Shown piece by piece: positions 5,348 to 8,444 of a stretch of DNA of 8,444 bases (its first letter is position 1; every line of letters begins with the position of its first letter). A program made the translations under genes and the position numbers. Source of the DNA: CAZADA01 sp964524065 (lineage in GTDB: Bacteria; Pseudomonadota; Alphaproteobacteria; Caulobacterales; Maricaulaceae); NCBI GenBank assembly GCA_964524065.1, contig CAZGCB010000108.1, forward strand, positions 1 to 8,444, written 5' to 3'. The notes under the pieces are model-generated. The model was not told where the DNA came from. It saw only the letters and a list, made by a program, of their open reading frames with translations, and did no database searches.

Positions 5348-6562
5348 ATGGATTATCTGGGTCGATTTCAAGACGCGGTCGAAACCCTCAAAGATGAGGG
5401 CCGCTATCGCGTGTTCGCCGATATCCGCCGCGAACGTGGCCGGTTTCCGCGCGCCAACTGGCGCGGCCCCGACGGCGACCAGGAGATCACCGTCTGGTGC
5501 TCCAATGATTATCTCGGCATGGGACAAAACCCTGTCGTGCTCGACGCCATGCATGAGGCCATTGACACGGCGGGGGCCGGGGCCGGCGGCACGCGCAATA
5601 TCTCCGGCACCACCTGGTACCATGTGGATTTGGAACGCGAGCTGGCGTCGTTGCATGGCAAGGACGCGGGGCTCGTTTTCACCTCCGGCTATATCTCCAA
5701 CGAAGCCACCTTGGGCGTGTTGTCCAAAATTCTGCCTGGCGTGATCATTTTCTCCGATGAAAAGAACCACGCCTCCATGATCGCCGGCATTCAGCGCGCG
5801 CGCTGCGAGAAACACGTGTGGCGCCACAATGATGTGGAGCATTTGGAGCAGTTGCTGGCCGCCGCACCGGCCGATGCGCCCAAAGTGATCGCTTTTGAGT
5901 CCGTATACTCCATGGATGGCGATGTGGGTCCCATCGAAGCGGTCTGCGACTTGGCCGAACAATACGGCGCGCTCACTTACATCGATGAAGTTCACGCCGT
6001 GGGCCTTTACGGCGCACAGGGCGGCGGCGTCACCGAACAGCTTGGCCTCGCCCATCGCATCGACATTATCGAAGGCACGTTGGGCAAGGCGTTCGGCGTC
6101 ATGGGCGGCTACATCACGGGCGCCGCCCCGATCATTGACGCGGTGCGCTCCTACGCGCCCGGCTTCATCTTCACCACCTCTCTCGCCCCCGCCGTGGCGG
6201 CCGGGGCGCTGGCCAGCGTGCGGCATTTGCGCCAAAGGCCGGATCTGCGCACCGCCCACCAGGCCCGCGCCCAAGCGTTGAAGGATGCGCTCATCGCGTC
6301 GGGCTTTCCGGTGCTGCCCTCCACCACGCACATCGTGCCGGTGATTACGGGCGATCCGCGGTGCTGCAAGGCGATTTCCGATGCGCTGCTGCGTGAATTC
6401 TCGATTTACGTCCAGCCGATAAACTATCCCACCGTGCCGCGGGGCGCTGAACGGCTGCGCTTCACGCCCTCGCCGGTGCATGATGATCAGATGATCCGCG
6501 AGCTGGTGGATGCGCTCGACACGCTTTGGGAACGTCATCACATGGCCCGCGCCGCGGCCTAA
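5348..6562 (+). CDS. hemA: 5-aminolevulinate synthase HemA
   Basis: HemA condenses glycine and succinyl-CoA to 5-aminolevulinate, the first and rate-limiting step of heme, and here presumably corrin, synthesis by the C4 pathway. It is a pyridoxal-phosphate enzyme of the alpha-oxoamine synthase family. The 404-residue length is normal. Visible landmarks are VWCSNDYLGMGQ (49-60), the glycine-rich GAGAGGTRNISGTT (76-89), the SDEKNHASMI stretch (136-145, with the cofactor-stacking His141), ESVYSMDGD (184-192), the PLP-contacting DEVHAVGLYG (213-222), and GTLGKAFG (243-250), in which Lys247 is the Schiff-base lysine. IYVQPINYPTVPRG and RLRFTPSP lie near the end. The protein closely resembles Rhodobacter-type HemA. 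The ATG at 5348 matches the family start (MDY); GAAAGAG at 5333-5339 is a plausible but distant ribosome site. It sits between an LdtR-like gene and a small gene 48 bases downstream. Confidence 0.97.
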   Translation: MDYLGRFQDAVETLKDEGRYRVFADIRRERGRFPRANWRGPDGDQEITVWCSNDYLGMGQNPVVLDAMHEAIDTAGAGAGGTRNISGTTWYHVDLERELASLHGKDAGLVFTSGYISNEATLGVLSKILPGVIIFSDEKNHASMIAGIQRARCEKHVWRHNDVEHLEQLLAAAPADAPKVIAFESVYSMDGDVGPIEAVCDLAEQYGALTYIDEVHAVGLYGAQGGGVTEQLGLAHRIDIIEGTLGKAFGVMGGYITGAAPIIDAVRSYAPGFIFTTSLAPAVAAGALASVRHLRQRPDLRTAHQARAQALKDALIASGFPVLPSTTHIVPVITGDPRCCKAISDALLREFSIYVQPINYPTVPRGAERLRFTPSPVHDDQMIRELVDALDTLWERHHMARAAA

Positions 6563-6610
6563 ACGCGGCGCCCCGCTGCGCCCGCGTGGGTCTTCTGGGG
6601 GCGCGCCCTG

Positions 6611-6937
6611 ATGCGCGGCGCCAAGCCCACCGGGTCCAAGCCGGCGGCGGCCCTGCCGCACGGCTCCCCCGTCGCCCTGCTGAAAGGGCGTGAGGTGATT
6701 GTCGAGATCATCGATCGGGGCGCGTTTTTCAGCGTCGCCGCCATTGACGCGACCACGGGCGTGGAGGCCGTGGCGTCTGGCCCCAGCCATGCGCTGGAGG
6801 CGGACGTGGAGCGGCTGGCCGTCGGCAAACTGGCGCGGCGTCTCCAGAGTTTGGGGCTGGTGGAATCGCCGACCGCCAGGGACTCCACAACGCGTGGCGC
6901 CAAGCCCGGGGGCTCAGATCGCGGCCTGCTGATTTAG
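6611..6937 (+). CDS. Small hypothetical protein, 108 aa, downstream of hemA
   Basis: The core (about 26-80) reads GREVIVEIIDRGAFFSVAAI, then DATTGVEAVASGPSHA and a helix ending VGKLARRLQ. This is two or three strands, a DxxTG turn, a GP turn, then a helix. It recalls a short alphaproteobacterial uncharacterised family (the DUF6898 type, V-AID-TG-E-GP-A-KL pattern); I give this with low certainty. The ends are low complexity: Lys/Pro/Ala before residue 20, and Ser/Thr/Gly after 88. There are no membrane segments or metal motifs. The ATG at 6611 has only a G-run (6596-6601) as ribosome site. It begins 48 bases after hemA stops, in the same direction, so it is probably in the hemA transcript. 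Function unknown. Confidence 0.6.
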   Translation: MRGAKPTGSKPAAALPHGSPVALLKGREVIVEIIDRGAFFSVAAIDATTGVEAVASGPSHALEADVERLAVGKLARRLQSLGLVESPTARDSTTRGAKPGGSDRGLLI

Positions 6938-6969
6938 CCGCGGCATATTCAGCAACGGTGTCTCGGGCT

Positions 6970-7035
6970 GCGCTCTGCGCCCGTTCCGCGCCACGCGCGC
7001 AGAGCGCGGATCAGAGGTTTAAGCCCCGATCCGCG
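6970..7035. repeat. Two overlapping, mutually exclusive hairpins
   Basis: Hairpin 1 is GCGCTCTGCGC (6970-6980) with GCGCAGAGCGC (6997-7007), a perfect 11-bp stem with a 16-nt loop. Hairpin 2 is CGCGGATC (7005-7012) with GATCCGCG (7028-7035), a perfect 8-bp stem with a 15-nt loop. They share 7005-7007. The region lies between the convergent 108-aa gene and mucR. No T-run follows on either strand, so this may be a bidirectional Rho-assisted or structural transcript end rather than a standard intrinsic terminator. Confidence 0.5.
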
Positions 7036-7057
7036 TCTGTAACGTCATGCGAAGAAA

Positions 7058-7492
7058 TTAGCTGTCGCCGCGACGGACGCCGCGACCCAAACCAATCTTC
7101 TTGGCGAATTCAGAGCGACGCTTGGCATAGCTGGGCGCCACCATCGGGTAGTCCGCCGGCAGACCCCATTTGCGCCGATACTCATCGGGCGTCATGTTGA
7201 AGTTGGAGCGCAGGTAGCGCTTCAGCATTTTCAGCTTCCGACCATCTTCCAGACAGACGATGTAATCATCGGTCACAGATTTCGAGATGGCCACCGCCGG
7301 CTTGGGCTTTTCAGCAGGCTTATCGGTGGTCGCATGCGCCAAGCTATGGACCGACCGGTGCACTTGGCGGATGACCTCCGGCACGGTTTCGGCGGGGATC
7401 GTATTGTTGCTCACAAATGACGCGACGATATCCGTCGTCATCCGCAACACGTCCTCGTTGGTGATCGGAGGTTCTTCCACTTCCGTAGCCAT
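7058..7492 (-). CDS. mucR: MucR/Ros-family transcriptional regulator with degenerate zinc finger
   Basis: MucR/Ros proteins bind AT-rich DNA and regulate exopolysaccharide, motility, cell-cycle or virulence genes in alphaproteobacteria; many also repress their own gene. The 144-residue product has an N-terminal helical oligomerisation part (about 10-55), a Lys/Pro linker (57-68), the DNA-binding domain DYIVCLEDGRKLKMLKRYLR (76-95), then MTPDEYRRKWGLPADYPMVA and a basic C-terminus with KKIGLGRG. The family's zinc ligands are Cys-x2-Cys/Asp and two His. Here only Cys80 and Asp83 remain, with Tyr93 and Asn97 at the two His positions. The ATG at 7490-7492 has AGGAG (7499-7503) six bases upstream; an upstream in-frame ATG at 7573 would add 27 residues spanning that ribosome site and is rejected. 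It is divergent from glyA. MucR orthology, as opposed to another Ros paralogue, is likely but not certain. Confidence 0.88.
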   Translation of the reverse strand: MATEVEEPPITNEDVLRMTTDIVASFVSNNTIPAETVPEVIRQVHRSVHSLAHATTDKPAEKPKPAVAISKSVTDDYIVCLEDGRKLKMLKRYLRSNFNMTPDEYRRKWGLPADYPMVAPSYAKRRSEFAKKIGLGRGVRRGDS

Positions 7493-7541
7493 AGGTGTCT
7501 CCTGATTTTTCTGGGCTTGCGGTTCAAAGCACTTGGTTATC

Positions 7542-7553
7542 CGCAATATTGCG
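7542..7553. promoter_or_regulatory. 12-bp perfect palindrome, possible operator
   Basis: CGCAATATTGCG is fully self-complementary, with an AT-rich centre. MucR/Ros proteins are known to bind AT-rich targets and often autoregulate, so binding here would block the putative mucR -10. This is inference from position and composition only. Confidence 0.35.
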
Positions 7554-7573
7554 CGCCTTACTGACACCTTCAA
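7545..7573 (-). promoter_or_regulatory. Putative mucR promoter with palindrome over the -10
   Basis: On the minus strand, TTGAAG (7568-7573) and AATATT (7545-7550) are separated by 17 bases. This places the transcript start about 45 bases before the mucR ATG. Each hexamer matches consensus at about four positions. The -10 is the centre of a perfect 12-base palindrome CGCAATATTGCG (7542-7553). Confidence 0.4.
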
Positions 7574-7602
7574 GTATTATGGTCCAGTAAATGCCGCAAC
7601 AA

Positions 7603-7620
7603 ATCGAGGAAATTCTCGAT
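7603..7620. promoter_or_regulatory. Inverted repeat in the mucR-glyA intergenic region
   Basis: ATCGAG (7603-7608), GAAATT, CTCGAT (7615-7620) form a perfect 6-bp dyad with a 6-base AT-rich centre. It is upstream of both divergent genes and looks like a dimer-binding operator. A GAATC (GANTC type) follows at 7632-7636. Confidence 0.35.
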
Positions 7621-7704
7621 GTTTTTGAGCGGAATCTAGGCGGCGCCCTGAGATCGCGGTCGCATTTCCATGGGATATCTGCGCAATCGCGGGTACGTTC
7701 TCGG

Positions 7705-7734
7705 TTGATCGTCACGGGCGTTGATCGATATGAC
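7705..7734 (+). promoter_or_regulatory. Possible glyA promoter
   Basis: TTGATC (7705-7710) and TATGAC (7729-7734) are separated by 18 bases. The start would fall about 25 bases before the glyA ATG. GTTGATCG is repeated in direct orientation at 7704-7711 and 7720-7727, 16 bases apart, across the -35 and spacer. I see no glycine-riboswitch-like sequence here. Confidence 0.3.
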
Positions 7735-7765
7735 AAAGGCTGGGATCGGATACGGAGAAGCAACA

Positions 7766-8444
7766 ATGGCGGCGTCCACAACAACGGCGAACCGAACGGT
7801 TTTTTTCCAAGAAAGCTTGGCGCACGCCGATCCAGACTTGCACGCCAGCATCGAACGTGAAGCGCAGCGTCAGAGACAGCAGATTGAACTCATCGCCTCC
7901 GAGAACATCGTCAGCCGCGCGGTGCTGGAGGCCCAAGGCTCGGTCCTCACGAACAAGTACGCCGAAGGCTATCCGGGCCGGCGGTATTATGGTGGGTGCG
8001 AGTTTGTCGACGAAGCCGAGGAGCTGGCGCGCAACCGGCTCAAACAACTCTATGATGCTGCTTGGGTGAATGTACAACCGCATTCGGGCGCACAGGCCAA
8101 TCAGGCGGTATTCCTCGCGCTGTTGCAACCAGGCGACACGATTTTAGGCATGAGCCTGGACGCGGGCGGGCACCTCACCCACGGCGCGCGGCCTAACCTT
8201 TCGGGCAAATGGTTCAACGCCGTCGCCTATGGCGTCAACGACCAGGGCTGGCTGGACATGGATCAGGTGCGCGATCTGGCGCGCGAGCACCGCCCGACAC
8301 TGATCATCGCCGGCGGGTCGGCCTACTCACGGATCATCGACTTCGCCGCCTTCCGCGCCATCGCCGACGAGGTGGGGGCGTATCTGCTTGTGGACATGGC
8401 GCATTTCTCCGGCCTCGTGGCCGGCGGCGTCTACCCAAGCCCCG
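7766..8444 (+). CDS. glyA: Serine hydroxymethyltransferase GlyA (5' part, runs off the window)
   Basis: GlyA is a PLP enzyme that interconverts serine plus tetrahydrofolate with glycine plus methylene-tetrahydrofolate. It supplies glycine and one-carbon units in the cytosol. The frame is open from the ATG at 7766 to the edge (226 complete codons of about 430). Landmarks are ELIASENIVS (41-50), TNKYAEGYPGRRYYGG (62-77), NVQPHSGAQAN (102-112), DAGGHLTHG (132-140, with the cofactor-stacking His), GGSAYSRIIDF (183-193) and VDMAHFSGLVAGGVYPSP (209-226, with the PLP-contacting Asp and His). The window ends shortly before the expected Schiff-base lysine. GGAG (7754-7757) is eight bases upstream of the ATG. 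It is divergent from mucR, and its glycine product feeds HemA encoded nearby. Confidence 0.97.
   Translation, partial: MAASTTTANRTVFFQESLAHADPDLHASIEREAQRQRQQIELIASENIVSRAVLEAQGSVLTNKYAEGYPGRRYYGGCEFVDEAEELARNRLKQLYDAAWVNVQPHSGAQANQAVFLALLQPGDTILGMSLDAGGHLTHGARPNLSGKWFNAVAYGVNDQGWLDMDQVRDLAREHRPTLIIAGGSAYSRIIDFAAFRAIADEVGAYLLVDMAHFSGLVAGGVYPSP

Noticed and set aside
5282..6790. 502-codon open frame on the minus strand opposite hemA
   Set aside because: The plus strand is an unmistakable HemA. The antisense frame is rich in Arg/Gly/His/Ala, as expected when GC-rich codon bias suppresses stops on the other strand, and shows no domain.
7493..7573. 27-residue N-terminal extension of MucR
   Set aside because: It would span the strong AGGAG ribosome site and the putative promoter; the ATG at 7490-7492 gives the normal family start and length.
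7574..7765. Glycine riboswitch upstream of glyA
   Set aside because: I looked for the conserved glycine-aptamer core sequences and did not see them; the region holds only short dyads and direct repeats.
7591..7860. 89-codon frame in the mucR-glyA gap, starting MPQQIEEILDVFERN
   Set aside because: The first residues look protein-like, but there is no ribosome site, it overlaps the start of glyA in another frame, and composition drifts to Arg/Asn-rich. A short leader peptide is not excluded.
1..8444. CRISPR array, toxin-antitoxin pair, defence system or prophage genes
   Set aside because: No regularly spaced repeats, and none of the genes outside the IS remnant belongs to such families.

Overview
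The window is GC-rich and comes from an alphaproteobacterium. HemA is the single-step 5-aminolevulinate synthase (C4 pathway) that alphaproteobacteria use. A MucR/Ros-family regulator, an LdtR-like MarR regulator and two CtrA-box-like sites (TTAA-N7-TTAG) point the same way. A Caulobacterales/Maricaulales-like or related CtrA-using lineage is plausible, but the genus cannot be fixed from this sequence.

Layout. Bases 1-431 hold the broken right end of an IS3-family insertion sequence. Its reading frame is interrupted by a 41-nt net insertion that forms a hairpin. Bases 432-784 are a gene-free, lower-GC spacer with several inverted repeats. A tRNA-Tyr(GUA) gene lies on the minus strand (785-870), with its own promoter. 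The plus strand then carries rlmB (23S rRNA 2'-O-methyltransferase), a 137-aa protein of unknown function, and cobO (corrinoid adenosyltransferase). An MDR-family NADP-dependent oxidoreductase converges on cobO from the minus strand. A divergent intergenic region separates the oxidoreductase from an 80-aa small protein. Next on the plus strand come an LdtR-like MarR regulator, hemA, and a 108-aa protein resembling a small alphaproteobacterial family. A pair of overlapping hairpins follows, then mucR on the minus strand. The divergent glyA on the plus strand (serine hydroxymethyltransferase) runs off the right edge before its catalytic lysine.

How the genes relate. GlyA makes glycine from serine, and HemA condenses glycine with succinyl-CoA to start tetrapyrrole synthesis. 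CobO acts near the end of cobalamin synthesis, which also starts from that precursor. So the right two thirds of the window is loosely a glycine/tetrapyrrole neighbourhood with two regulators inside it; joint regulation is inference. tRNA-Tyr and RlmB are both translation-related.

I found no clear new biological system. The core genes are ordinary housekeeping genes. The points most worth a second look are: (1) two near-identical TTAA-N7-TTAG boxes in front of the 80-aa gene/oxidoreductase and in front of the MarR gene; (2) a MucR protein that keeps only one of the four usual zinc ligands; (3) a perfect 12-bp palindrome over the putative mucR -10; (4) mutually exclusive hairpins between the hemA-side genes and mucR; and (5) the hairpin insertion inside the IS remnant.
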